Below are positions 17,698-26,261 of a stretch of 64,000 nucleotides of DNA, one piece after another (position 1 is the first letter of the stretch; each line of letters opens with the position of its first letter). This stretch comes from Pseudomonas putida (lineage in GTDB: Bacteria; Pseudomonadota; Gammaproteobacteria; Pseudomonadales; Pseudomonadaceae), in assembly GCF_001636055.1 (NCBI RefSeq), contig NZ_CP011789.1, forward strand, positions 4,154,001-4,218,000, read 5' to 3'. The notes beneath the pieces are model-generated. The model saw nothing but the letters and a program-made list of their open reading frames with translations. It made no database searches and was not told where the DNA came from. Made by a program: the position numbers and the translations under genes.

Positions 17698-18509
17698 GCG
17701 CGCCACAAAACCACATGGCCACCGCGCCCTGCCTGCTGCGCGGCGGCATCGCCTTCGGTCACAGTGACACCGGCCCAGTGCGCCAGCACAACGAAGACCA
17801 CTTCCTGATAGACCCACGCCTGGAACTGCTGGCCGTCGCCGACGGCATGGGCGGCCACCAGGCCGGCGCCCTGGCCAGCGCCCTGGCCCTGGAGTCGCTG
17901 CGCGACTGCCTGGCGCACCAACTGGCGCAGCTCACCCACACCTCCAGCGACCCCGACGCCACCTGCCAGGTGCCCTCAATGCGGGCCCTGAGCGCGCTGC
18001 ACGAGGCGCTCGAAGCGGTCAACACCCGTTTGTACGCGCACAACCACACCCGTCAGCTCAGCGAAGGTCGCGGCATGGGCACCACCCTCACCGGCATCTG
18101 GCGCCCCCAGGCCGGTGGGCCGTTGTTGGCGTTTCATGTGGGTGACAGCCGGTTGTACCGCTATCGCCACGGTGAGCTGGAGCAGTTGAGCCGCGACCAG
18201 ACCTGGTACCAGCAGGCGCTGGACGCCGGGCATTTCGATCGGCTGCCGGCGCGCAATGTGCTGTTGCAGGCGATCGGGCCAGCGCCGCGGGTGGAGCCGC
18301 AGGTGTGGGTGCAGGCGGTGCAGCCGGAGGACTTGCTGATGCTGTGCAGTGATGGGGTTCATGGGTGTGTGCCGCATCATGAGATGGCGCGAGTGCTGGA
18401 AGGTGCCGGGCGGGACAACTTGGCGGCGAGCAGTCAGCGGTTGATTCGGTTGGCGGCGGAGTATGGGGGGCGGGATAACGCTACGGTGGTGTTGGTGAAG
18501 TTTGAGTGA
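17694..18509 (+). CDS. PP2C-family protein phosphatase (PppA/Stp type)
   Basis: 271 residues from the ATG at 17694, which overlaps the kinase stop; the longer in-frame reading inside the kinase gene is a shadow. All PP2C metal and catalytic motifs are present: RQHNEDHF, VADGMGGHQAG, GMGTTLTG, HVGDSRLYRY, LMLCSDGV and GGRDNATVVLV. It should reverse the partner kinase's phosphorylation. In T6SS this opposes activation through the FHA protein. Last complete gene of the operon. Confidence 0.93.
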   Translation: MSAPQNHMATAPCLLRGGIAFGHSDTGPVRQHNEDHFLIDPRLELLAVADGMGGHQAGALASALALESLRDCLAHQLAQLTHTSSDPDATCQVPSMRALSALHEALEAVNTRLYAHNHTRQLSEGRGMGTTLTGIWRPQAGGPLLAFHVGDSRLYRYRHGELEQLSRDQTWYQQALDAGHFDRLPARNVLLQAIGPAPRVEPQVWVQAVQPEDLLMLCSDGVHGCVPHHEMARVLEGAGRDNLAASSQRLIRLAAEYGGRDNATVVLVKFE

Positions 18510-18716
18510 GGGGTGGAAGGGGCTGGCCTCACAGGATTGCTGGTGTTTTCGAAATATTGCGTTAGCTGCGGTTTGCTTGACCCCTTGAGGCCGTTCATTA
18601 GCGAACGACCTATTCGGCCCTTTACAGCCTGTCGCTTGATACACTCCATCCACTCAACCCAGCCCTCGGACCTTTCGATTCACAGTCAGCGTTGCTGCTT
18701 TCAGGATGAACTCAAA

Positions 18717-19187
18717 ATGCGTACTTTTGAAATTCTGCCATTGCAAGCCATAGGTCCAGTACGCCTTGGTGCTACGCGCATGGAAACGAGGGAGGTAATG
18801 GCCGCCATGGGATACCCGCTGGAAGCTGCTCGTGAGCATCTCGATTATTTTTCCAGTAATGCTGTGCAAATCTCGTAAGACATCGACGAGACAGTCATCT
18901 TCATTGGCGTATCTGGAAGTTCAACTTTCCAGGTGACATTCAAAGGCTTCGACGTTTTCAATCTTGCTGCTCCCGACCTTTTCTCGCTGATGGCTGAGGC
19001 CGATAACTCTGGCTCGCATGAGTTCAACAGCTATGAATATTGCTTCCCCAACCAGATCCTTACGCTTTGGGATGCGGATGAACAGTATGACCGAGACGGC
19101 CGGGGGGCACGCGCGATATGGAGTCAGGTCGGGATTGGCAATGATGCCTACCTGGGCGCCGTCGCAGCCATTGAGGCCAACGTATAG
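18717..19187 (+). pseudogene. Small gene interrupted by an in-frame stop (unknown, immunity-like size)
   Basis: From the ATG at 18717, 53 codons read MRTFEILPLQAIGPVRLG... to NAVQIS, then TAA at 18876-18878. The same frame continues without another stop as DIDETVIFIGVSGSS...FKGFDVFNLAAPDLF... to the stop at 19185-19187. A single nonsense change explains this; the whole would be 156 residues. The IGPVRLGATR start resembles small proteins paired with toxins, and the gene lies just after the kinase/phosphatase operon. The family is not identified. A sequencing error or readthrough is possible. The 200 bp before it hold nothing recognisable. Confidence 0.6.
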
Positions 19188-19215
19188 TTGCGGAGGGGGC
19201 CGTTTGAGATCGAGC

Positions 19216-19260
19216 GCGACCGGTCATCACTGACTGCTATCGACCCATAGCAGCCGCTCA
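19216..19260. repeat. Intergenic repeat copy A (ACTGCTATCGACCC type)
   Basis: GACTGCTATCGACCCATAGC and its flanks match, at roughly three bases in four, a second copy at 35071-35116. Sequences of this type are seen between genes in pseudomonads. This copy lies at the left end of the catabolic region. Confidence 0.55.
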
Positions 19261-19294
19261 TAACTAGCTTACATAGGGCCTCATCACGTGAGGC

Positions 19295-19963
19295 TCAGGC
19301 CATTACGAGTCCGCCACGAGCCCTGATGCTACGGCGCGTGTTTTTCAGAATTTCTAATAGTCTGCATTTACTTTCGCTGATATGCGTGACGAGGTGCGAG
19401 GCGGCAAGATCGACATTGCCAGCTCGAAGCGCGACGACGATCGCCAAATGCTGTTCCCAACCGTCATGATCGGCCTCAGTGTCCAACCAACGGGCGCGTG
19501 CAAGACGGGTCATTGCATCAGCGATGCCGCGATAAATGAAGTCATTGCCCGACAGTTCCGCCAAACGCATATGGAAGTCAGTGCCGATCTTGTGAGCTTC
19601 CCCCGTCATGAGGCTCGACTTAGGCTTGCAGTAAGCCTCCTCCAGCTCATTGAGCACTGATTCTGTGATCTGGTTTGAGGCGAGCTTCAATGAAGCAGCT
19701 TCAAGCACTTCGCGAAAGACAAAAAGCTGTTCGATCTCTTTTGCATCAAGAGGGGTAACGATCCAGCCCCTCCCCTCACGCGCCACTAGCCCTTCCCCCA
19801 TCAAGCGCAATAAAGCAGCCCGGACCGGTGTCCGAGATGAACCGAACTGAGCTTCCGCCCAGCGCTCCGTCAACCGCTCGCCAGGGCCAAGATCCAGGTT
19901 GAGAATCATCTCCCGCAACCGGGACTCGACCTCTTGTGACTGATTTACAGGCTGCTTGTCCAT
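19295..19963 (-). CDS. GntR-family (FCD) transcriptional regulator
   Basis: 222 residues from the ATG at 19963, with AAGGGA upstream; the in-frame reading to 20047 runs through the intergenic operator. The N-terminal winged helix has LTERWAEAQFGSSRTPVRAALLRL. The FCD all-helical domain includes FREVLEAASLKLA, TDFHMRLAELSGN and HLAIVVALRAGNVDLAASHLVTH, whose Asp/His residues usually bind a metal and the effector. It is divergent from an MFS gene over an 87-bp gap holding a tandem palindrome, which recurs upstream of capA at 31.4 kb. It probably represses the catabolic cluster until a pathway ligand appears. Confidence 0.88.
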   Translation of the reverse strand: MDKQPVNQSQEVESRLREMILNLDLGPGERLTERWAEAQFGSSRTPVRAALLRLMGEGLVAREGRGWIVTPLDAKEIEQLFVFREVLEAASLKLASNQITESVLNELEEAYCKPKSSLMTGEAHKIGTDFHMRLAELSGNDFIYRGIADAMTRLARARWLDTEADHDGWEQHLAIVVALRAGNVDLAASHLVTHISESKCRLLEILKNTRRSIRARGGLVMA

Positions 19964-20009
19964 CACCACATCCCTTCTCCAATTTGACCAAACTGACGAC
20001 AGATTGCTA

Positions 20010-20032
20010 TGGTATCCCAAACTGGAATTCCA
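20010..20032. promoter_or_regulatory. Tandem-palindrome operator between the GntR and MFS genes
   Basis: TGGTATCCCA (20010-20019) and the perfect palindrome TGGAATTCCA (20023-20032), 13 bp apart. FCD-type GntR regulators often bind TGGTATACCA-like dyads. The same arrangement and spacing occurs at 31402-31424 before capA, so this is the best candidate for the GntR site. Confidence 0.65.
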
Positions 20033-20050
20033 TAATAGCTTGTACATCCC

Positions 20051-21232
20051 ATGCCACTCAGACCTCTGGCTCTCTGGGAGCGAAACCTCGTTGCCTGCCT
20101 CCTCGGATCGATCACGACCGTCATGGCAATGACGTTAATGCTGCCCTTTCTACCCCTCTATGTCGAACAGCTTGGCGTCTCTGGCCACCGCGAAATCGTG
20201 CAATGGTCAGGTATCGCCTTCAGCGCTACGTTCATAACCGCAGGCCTCGTAGCCCCCCTCTGGGGCTATCTCGGTGATCGTTTCGGCCGCAAGAAAATGC
20301 TCATCAGGGCCAGCCTGGGCATGGCCATCTGCATGACGCTGATGGGCCTGGTGTCCGATATCTGGCAACTCGTCGCCCTGCGCCTGATTATCGGCCTAGC
20401 GGGCGGATACTCGTCCGGAGCAATGATTCTCGTAGCCATACAGACACCCAAAGAGCGCGCTGGACAGGCGCTGGGATTACTCACCGCAGGCATCATGGTG
20501 GGTAACCTGCTTGGTCCACTTATCGGCGGCCTATTACCCGCAATCATCGGTTTGCGGGCCATCTTCTGGGGCGCTGGCGCTGTGATTTTTCTGGCTTTCC
20601 TTTCAACAGTCTATTTTGTCAGGGAAGCCCCCCCTGCGGTTGCGCAAAAATCAAAAACAGCTGGAAGCTGGGCAGAGATACGCAAGCCGCGCATTATTGC
20701 CGCCATGCTGGTATCTGGCCTCGTGCTGATGATGGCCAACATGTCGATCGAGCCGATCCTCACCGTCTATGTTTCCGGGTTAGTGGAAAATCCGGCCCAT
20801 GCAACCTCGGTCGCCGGCTTAGTCATGTCCGCAGCAGCATTGGGCAGCATCGTGTCCTCGTTTCAGCTCGGCAAACTGGCGGACAGGATTGGCTACAAAC
20901 CGATCATCATCCTGGCGCTGGTCTTGGCGTCGCTGCTTCTCATCCCCCAGGCATTCGTCACGCAAAGCTGGCAGCTCATCGCCTTGCGCTTTCTGATGGG
21001 CTTGGCCTTAGGCGGCCTGCTTCCCTGCATCGCTGCGGTTATTCGTCACAATGTGCCTGAGAGCTACATAGGGACAGTGCTGGGATATTCCATATCCTGT
21101 CAGTTTGCAGGCCAGTTTCTCGGCCCATTGCTGGGAGGATTTATAGGCGGCCACCTGGGTATCAGCTGGGTGTTCCTATTCACCAGCCTGATTTTGGCTG
21201 CCTCCGCCCTTTACGTTCACCGAAGTAATTGA
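20051..21232 (+). CDS. MFS transporter, drug:H+ antiporter-like (12 helices)
   Basis: 393 residues with 12 hydrophobic segments. MFS motif A between helices 2 and 3 reads GYLGDRFGRKKMLI, with a second copy GKLADRIGYKPI after helix 8. Length and the LMLPFLPLYVEQLGV start resemble MdtG-like exporters, but the family also includes importers. It is divergent from the GntR gene and 22 bp upstream of the cysteine-hydrolase-fold gene, so it may move the pathway's substrate or a toxic intermediate. Confidence 0.82.
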   Translation: MPLRPLALWERNLVACLLGSITTVMAMTLMLPFLPLYVEQLGVSGHREIVQWSGIAFSATFITAGLVAPLWGYLGDRFGRKKMLIRASLGMAICMTLMGLVSDIWQLVALRLIIGLAGGYSSGAMILVAIQTPKERAGQALGLLTAGIMVGNLLGPLIGGLLPAIIGLRAIFWGAGAVIFLAFLSTVYFVREAPPAVAQKSKTAGSWAEIRKPRIIAAMLVSGLVLMMANMSIEPILTVYVSGLVENPAHATSVAGLVMSAAALGSIVSSFQLGKLADRIGYKPIIILALVLASLLLIPQAFVTQSWQLIALRFLMGLALGGLLPCIAAVIRHNVPESYIGTVLGYSISCQFAGQFLGPLLGGFIGGHLGISWVFLFTSLILAASALYVHRSN

Positions 21233-21254
21233 CGCAGTTTTATGAGGTTCTCCA

Positions 21255-21842
21255 ATGACCATTGACATCAAAAACAGCAAACCCGCCCTCCTGGTTTTGG
21301 ACTACCAACGGATCATTATTGAGCAGTTCATCTGCGCTGAGGCAGCATCGCAGGTAGTAGGTAATACCCATTCATTACTCAACGCTGCACGTGAAGCATC
21401 TATTCCAGTGATTTTCGTCAAGGTCGGCTTCAGCAAAGGCTACCCGGAAGTGAATCGGAACAACGCCTTGTTCAGCACCATAAAAGGGGCCGGACTGTTA
21501 AGCTTGGATGACCCGCATACCGCCATCCATGCCGAACTGTCACCCACTCGTGATGAGGCAGTCATCACTAAACACCGCATGGGGGCATTTACCGGTACCG
21601 CCTTAAACATGCAACTGCGGGCCAAGGGTATCGATACCCTCATCATGGCCGGATTGACTACAGCCGGCGTTGTGCTTTCTACCACCCGACAAGCGCTTGA
21701 TCTCGACTATCGCGTAGTCGTTGCTGAAGACTGTTGTGCAGATGCGACAGCTGAAAAACATACTCTGATCACTAATCAAGTTCTCGCCGAACACGCTGAG
21801 ATTACTGACTCCAAGTCCCTTCAATCTCTTTTCAGGGGTTGA
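21255..21842 (+). CDS. Isochorismatase-like (cysteine hydrolase fold) protein lacking the nucleophile Cys
   Basis: 195 residues. The Asp (LLVLDYQR, D16) and Lys (VITKHRMGAF, K106) of the catalytic triad are present. The third motif reads GLTTAGVVLSTTRQA; in cysteine hydrolases it is G-x-x-T-x-x-C-V, and here Val139 occupies the Cys position. Members with this GVVLST form are common and usually still called hydrolases; true isochorismatases also lack the Cys. A hydrolase of an amide, ester or enol ether in the local pathway is possible. Probably cotranscribed with the upstream MFS gene. Confidence 0.75.
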   Translation: MTIDIKNSKPALLVLDYQRIIIEQFICAEAASQVVGNTHSLLNAAREASIPVIFVKVGFSKGYPEVNRNNALFSTIKGAGLLSLDDPHTAIHAELSPTRDEAVITKHRMGAFTGTALNMQLRAKGIDTLIMAGLTTAGVVLSTTRQALDLDYRVVVAEDCCADATAEKHTLITNQVLAEHAEITDSKSLQSLFRG

Positions 21843-21956
21843 GCGATTAGCCTCGTCAGCGGCCAGCTCCGTTCCCTGGCAAGCCTGCTCTGTGCTATAT
21901 GATGCTCCTTCTTTCTCACAGGGGCAGGTCGCGTTGAGCGACACAGGCTATGCGCT

Positions 21957-22397
21957 ATGACCAATGACAGAGACTCAGTAGCTCAACTCGCCTTCGAGCT
22001 GCGGGAGACTTTAGGCAGAGGGGCTCGACTCGTACGGGTCGAGAACGGGCCGCCATTGCCGCAGCTCACGGTATTGGGCCATCTGCAACGGTCAGGCACC
22101 ATGAGCATGACGGACCTTGCAATAGCAGAGCGTGTGCGGCCGCAATCCATGTCGACGACCCTGCAAGCACTTGAGAAAGAAGGTTTGATCGTGCGCAGGC
22201 CGCACCCCACTGACGGCCGCGCCACTGTGCTGGAACTCACCGGCAAAGGCCGGGACACGCTCGATGAAGTGTTTGCGGTTCGTGAAGATTGGCTGAACAC
22301 GGTGATCCTTGAAAGCCTCAGTGAAACAGAGCGAGATGAACTCAAACGCGGACTCCAGTTGATCCAACGCGTGATCAGCAGACGAGAAATTTCCTGA
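21957..22397 (+). CDS. MarR-family transcriptional regulator
   Basis: 146 residues. The winged helix region includes QLTVLGHLQRSGTMSMTDLA, RPQSMSTTLQALEKEGLIVR and the wing HPTDGRATVLELTGKGR, all standard MarR. It is convergent with the peroxiredoxin gene that ends the catabolic operon. MarR proteins typically respond to phenolic or oxidative ligands; here it may control the MFS/hydrolase pair or the operon. No clear palindrome was found just upstream. Confidence 0.87.
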   Translation: MTNDRDSVAQLAFELRETLGRGARLVRVENGPPLPQLTVLGHLQRSGTMSMTDLAIAERVRPQSMSTTLQALEKEGLIVRRPHPTDGRATVLELTGKGRDTLDEVFAVREDWLNTVILESLSETERDELKRGLQLIQRVISRREIS

Positions 22398-22419
22398 ATC
22401 GCGCCTGCTCAGCGGTTGC

Positions 22420-22944
22420 CTAGGCACTGACCAGCAGGCGTGAATCCGGAAGATTTTCAAGCATGGTCCGCGCATCACTGACCTCAAATTTCCCAGGCTC
22501 TTCAACCCTGAGGTACGTGACGTAACCATGATCCACGATCATCGCGTAGCGGTGAGAACGCACGCCCATTCCACGAGCCTTAAGATCCTGGGTAAGGCCC
22601 AGCGCCTTGGTCAAATCACCATTGCCGTCCGAAATCATGCTGATCAAGGGCTCGGGCTGGGAAGCATCACCCCAAGCCTTCATCACGTATGCATCGTTCA
22701 CCGAAATGCAGACGATTTCGTCGATACCAACCGAGTGCAGTTCTTGGGCAGCGTCCAGGTAGCCTGGAACATGCCGTTCCGAGCAGGTGGGGGTGAACGC
22801 GCCAGGCAGCCCGAACAGCACGATGCGCTTGCCACTCCAACGCTGCTTCAACGAAAAGCCCACAGGCCCAGAACGCCCAGTTGCCGAGTCCTCGGCAAAC
22901 TCGAACAGCATCACATCTGGTAGCGCATCACCACATTTGATCAT
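22420..22944 (-). CDS. Peroxiredoxin, Prx5/AhpE-like type
   Basis: 174 residues from the ATG at 22944, placed eight bases after GGAG (a GTG just before is less likely). The peroxidatic Cys lies in LPGAFTPTCSERHVPGY, the exact Prx5-type motif. FVVSVNDAYV appears as CISVNDAYVMKAWG. It reduces peroxides with thiols. As the last gene of an operon with a Rieske ferredoxin, flavin reductase and dioxygenase-fold protein, it may detoxify peroxide formed by uncoupled oxygen chemistry. Confidence 0.88.
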   Translation of the reverse strand: MIKCGDALPDVMLFEFAEDSATGRSGPVGFSLKQRWSGKRIVLFGLPGAFTPTCSERHVPGYLDAAQELHSVGIDEIVCISVNDAYVMKAWGDASQPEPLISMISDGNGDLTKALGLTQDLKARGMGVRSHRYAMIVDHGYVTYLRVEEPGKFEVSDARTMLENLPDSRLLVSA

Positions 22945-22959
22945 CACATCGGCTCCGTT

Positions 22960-23928
22960 TTAACGAACACGAACAAACTTCCTCAGGCAGCGATGCTCTT
23001 TCAGAGCCCTCCCGGTGTAGGACGCGAAAGACTCCGGCACTTCCGACACGTAAACCGCATTCTCGGAATCCACAGCAACAGCATGCGGCGCAGGAAACCC
23101 TGCCTCGGAAACGGGTAACCAGGCCAAAGCACTGCCATCAGTCGAACGCACCGATACAGCACCGGCCATCTCTTCCTCAGCCCGGCCCAGTCGCCAAGAC
23201 TTGATGTCGCGAGGCCCACGGGGTAGCTCAGTCACATAGGCTCTCCCGCTAGGGTCAAACGCAATGTCGGTTGGGCGCTGAACATTCTCCCAGCTGCTAA
23301 GAAACTCGCCGCTCCGAGAGAAGACTTGGATCCTGTCGTTTTCCCGATCACACACGAAAACATTGCCGCTGGCGTCCACCTGAACACTGTGCGGGATTAC
23401 AAAACAGCCCGGCCCTGCCCCAGGGCCGCCCCAGGAATAGACCGCGTCGCGCTGCTCGGAAAAGCGGTGAATTCTACTGTTGCGATATCCATCGCTAACA
23501 AATAGCTCACCTGAGGGCGACACGACAGCCTTCGTGGGACGATGAAAAGGTGGGCCGCCCACGGTCAAATCGTACGCCTGCTCCACACCGCCAATACTGG
23601 CATCAAAGCCCGTACTAGAGGGCACGCCACTTCCAAGCGTTTCCAGCCACTGACCTTCCAAGTCAAAGACATGGATCTGATGCCCACCGTCGTCAGCGAT
23701 GTAGACCAACTCATCAAAGCCGATAGAGATAAGATGCGGTCGGTCAGAAATGCAGGGGTGCCCCCATTTAGTCAACACCTCTCCCTGTGGGCTCAGGACA
23801 GTGACAGCATGCTTGTCCCGCTTCAGTGCATAAACCCGGTCCTGGGCATCTACTGCCACGCCAGTAACGTCATGCGCCCAAAGCTCTCCTCCCCATCCTG
23901 CGACTTCCTCAAACTCCATCGTAATCAC
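22960..23928 (-). CDS. NHL-repeat beta-propeller protein
   Basis: 322 residues made of about six NHL blades, for example HDVTGVAVDAQDRVYAL, GCFVIPHSVQVDASGNVFVCDRENDRIQVF (partial) and PTDIAFDPSGRAYV. There is no signal peptide, so it is cytoplasmic. The GTG at 23928 overlaps the upstream stop (GTGA); an ATG at 23919 is an alternative. Related propellers include peptidylglycine alpha-amidating lyase, lactonases and hydratases such as those acting on ring-cleavage products. A lactonase-like step in the local pathway is conceivable but not shown. Confidence 0.75.
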   Translation of the reverse strand: MITMEFEEVAGWGGELWAHDVTGVAVDAQDRVYALKRDKHAVTVLSPQGEVLTKWGHPCISDRPHLISIGFDELVYIADDGGHQIHVFDLEGQWLETLGSGVPSSTGFDASIGGVEQAYDLTVGGPPFHRPTKAVVSPSGELFVSDGYRNSRIHRFSEQRDAVYSWGGPGAGPGCFVIPHSVQVDASGNVFVCDRENDRIQVFSRSGEFLSSWENVQRPTDIAFDPSGRAYVTELPRGPRDIKSWRLGRAEEEMAGAVSVRSTDGSALAWLPVSEAGFPAPHAVAVDSENAVYVSEVPESFASYTGRALKEHRCLRKFVRVR

Positions 23929-24695
23929 CGTTCGCCCGGCTTGAGCCAGCGAGGTTTGTGGTTGCCAGGCTGTGCCTGTGCCGAGCCAAGCAAGGCATCA
24001 ACCGGTTGCTCGTCCATGAACCAGTCCGAGAAGTCGTAGCTTTGCCAGGCGGTGTCGGAGGCATCGAACGACGAAATCTCAAGTGGATTGCCACTTGGAT
24101 CGGCAAAGTAGATGGAGGAAATGAACCGGTGGGTGTTGTTGACACCTCGACGCTCCGACACCTCGGACACAGCCACGCCGTGCGCAATCAGATGCTGCCT
24201 GAACCACAACACCTCATCGTGGCTAGAGACATCGAATGACAGGTGGTCGAGCTTCTGCGGCACGACTGGCTGGCTCCACCCCTCTTTGACACTGGCAGGC
24301 CAGAGCAACGAACTCACCGGTGCTGCTGGCTTTTCGGCGACTCCTGGAGCCTCGTACAACGAGAACAGCTCGCCATTACCCATCTCGAAAAACACCTGTT
24401 TGAGCAGTATCTCGACGGACACGGCGGAAACCTCAGCAGCCGCCACCGCCGATCCGCTCGAATGGTGCGCAGCCGACCGCAGTCCCTCACCGGTAGTCTT
24501 GAACCGTTGCGTACGCACAACGCGCATTCCAAGCACATCGCGATAGAAGCGAACGCCTTCATTCATATCGTGGGTGAACATCACCAGATGGTTGATGCTG
24601 TTGATACGACCCGCTGCGGCTCCGACTTCCTGAATCACCTTCCTGTGAGCTGGAAGGCTGGAAGCGCTCGACACTTTGTTATTTTCATTGGACAT
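23925..24695 (-). CDS. VOC-family protein, probable metal-dependent dioxygenase or lyase
   Basis: 256 residues from the ATG at 24695 (GGAG nine bases upstream). Two VOC modules are visible: INSINHLVMFTHDMNEGVRFYRDVLGM (partial) near residue 35, and LDHLSFDVSSHDEV with SIYFADPSGNPLEISSF in the second half. His (INH), His (LDH) and Glu (LEI) could form the usual metal triad. Family roles include ring cleavage, glyoxalase and isomerase reactions. The operon (Rieske ferredoxin, reductase, amidohydrolases) argues for catabolism of an organic compound. Confidence 0.78.
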   Translation of the reverse strand: MSNENNKVSSASSLPAHRKVIQEVGAAAGRINSINHLVMFTHDMNEGVRFYRDVLGMRVVRTQRFKTTGEGLRSAAHHSSGSAVAAAEVSAVSVEILLKQVFFEMGNGELFSLYEAPGVAEKPAAPVSSLLWPASVKEGWSQPVVPQKLDHLSFDVSSHDEVLWFRQHLIAHGVAVSEVSERRGVNNTHRFISSIYFADPSGNPLEISSFDASDTAWQSYDFSDWFMDEQPVDALLGSAQAQPGNHKPRWLKPGER

Positions 24696-24767
24696 GGATC
24701 TACTCTCCGAACCTGAGCGAAAAGGTGGAATACTTTGCACGTTGAATGGATGGGTACGCGGATGCGC

Positions 24768-25721
24768 TTAGGCGTCGAGCACCAGCCGCGATGAGCAGCA
24801 TCGTGATACGCAGACCATCATGGACCGCCCCGCCGCCCGTTCCTTGGCGCTCAGGACTGTGTCTCGATGATCTGGAGAACCGCTGAGAATGCGTGTCTCG
24901 CACGCACCGCACACCCCCTCCTGACAGGAAGAGTCAATGTCGATGCCATTTTCTTCAGCGACTTCAAGAATGGTTTTGTCGGCTGGCACCTCTACAGTGA
25001 TACCTGACCGTGCGAACTCCACCTCGAAAGCTCCATTTTCAGCTTCTACTTCTTGAGCGGCGAAACGCTCATAGTGCACGCGACCGGGCGCCCAGGAAGC
25101 ACACTGGGTATCGATTCCATCGAGCATCGAGGCAGGACCACAGGAGTAAATCACCGTGTCTGCATCTGCCCAGGCAATGACGGTCGCCAGATCAAGCCGC
25201 CCATCTTTGGCGCTCTCATGGAAGACCACATGGTCCCCGTATTGCGCGGACAACGCCTGGGTAAATGGCATGGAGGCCGCTTTCCGACCACAGTAGACAA
25301 GCCTCCACTCACAGCCTTCGCTGTGCACTTCCGCGATCATGGGCAGAATCGGGGTGATTCCAATGCCCCCTGCAATGAACAAGTAGCGTCGCGCCGCTAT
25401 CAGGGGAAAGTGGTTTCGCGGCTGGCTCACCTTGATTCTATTGCCTACAGCGAAGGCTTGATGAATGTGTGCGGAGCCTCCCCGCCCTTCTTCAGAAAGC
25501 CTCACCGCAATCTGCCAGGCGCTCCTGTTGGACGGGCGACTGCACAACGAGTACTGCCGTGTAGTCCCCTTGCCATTGATACTCAGGCCAACATCAATGT
25601 GTGCTCCCGCCTCCCAGCTTGGCAACTCTTGCCCTTGGGGGTGGGTCAAGCTGAAACGCAGTACCCCTTCCGCGACCTTTTCAACATGGCTGATGGATAC
25701 TTCAAACTCACGTTCGGACAT
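24768..25721 (-). CDS. PDR/VanB-family flavin reductase with C-terminal [2Fe-2S] ferredoxin domain
   Basis: 317 residues, GAGG seven bases before the ATG. Domains in order: flavin-binding barrel (TRQYSLCSRP), NAD(P) domain (LFIAGGIGITPILPM, YSCGPASML), and plant-type ferredoxin with CQEGVCGACETRILSG and a final MVCVSRC Cys. Known homologues pass electrons from NAD(P)H to a Rieske oxygenase such as VanA or phthalate dioxygenase. A separate Rieske ferredoxin follows the same operon, but no oxygenase subunit is present in the window. C-terminal tail RCCSSRLVLDA matches the usual RxxSxxLxLDx ending. Confidence 0.92.
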   Translation of the reverse strand: MSEREFEVSISHVEKVAEGVLRFSLTHPQGQELPSWEAGAHIDVGLSINGKGTTRQYSLCSRPSNRSAWQIAVRLSEEGRGGSAHIHQAFAVGNRIKVSQPRNHFPLIAARRYLFIAGGIGITPILPMIAEVHSEGCEWRLVYCGRKAASMPFTQALSAQYGDHVVFHESAKDGRLDLATVIAWADADTVIYSCGPASMLDGIDTQCASWAPGRVHYERFAAQEVEAENGAFEVEFARSGITVEVPADKTILEVAEENGIDIDSSCQEGVCGACETRILSGSPDHRDTVLSAKERAAGRSMMVCVSRCCSSRLVLDA

Positions 25722-25804
25722 TTTGGAACCTCACTTCCGGAGGCTGCCGACTCTGGTTAGGATCAGCAGCCAGCCAGGGCCAAACCAAGCGTCAAATATG
25801 GCGC

Positions 25805-26230
25805 TTAGATCTCCAGAACAATGGTCGCGTCTTCAACCTTGACGGGAATGGTTTCCACACCCGCCTTGAGGCGCTCCAACTCTTCAGGGCATTCGATCGC
25901 CACCGGGTAGGTCCTGACCTTCTGCCTCGATTCGAAGATCGTCTTGCCTGTTTTGATCTCGAACTCCCAGTGATGCCAAGGGCAAGCGATGATCTCGCCA
26001 TTGCGCACCCAATGGATCTCGGGTTGACCATCTTCTGGAAGCTCGGCTGCGGAGGTACCGCGAACTCGGCCACGGCACAATGGACCGCCCATGTGCGGAC
26101 AGGTGTTTTTCAGCGCATAAAACTCACCATCCACATTGAAGACACCAATACCGCTTTTGACTTTCTCTGGGTAAACCACCTTGGTTTGACCTGGTGGCAA
26201 CTCACTGACAGGACCGACGATGTAACGCAT
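25805..26230 (-). CDS. Rieske [2Fe-2S] ferredoxin-like protein with an insertion
   Basis: 141 residues. The cluster ligands are C44/H46 in NTCPHMGGPLCRG and C83/H86 in IIACPWHHWEF. About 20 extra residues (RVRGTSAAELPEDGQPEIHW, 54-74) separate the two motifs compared with a typical Rieske ferredoxin such as BphF. No membrane helix. It could shuttle electrons between the reductase downstream and a missing oxygenase, or serve the VOC or amidohydrolase proteins. Lies 31 bp after the second amidohydrolase gene. Confidence 0.87.
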   Translation of the reverse strand: MRYIVGPVSELPPGQTKVVYPEKVKSGIGVFNVDGEFYALKNTCPHMGGPLCRGRVRGTSAAELPEDGQPEIHWVRNGEIIACPWHHWEFEIKTGKTIFESRQKVRTYPVAIECPEELERLKAGVETIPVKVEDATIVLEI

Positions 26231-26261
26231 ATCAAATTCTCCGAATGACGCTGGGCAGAGG

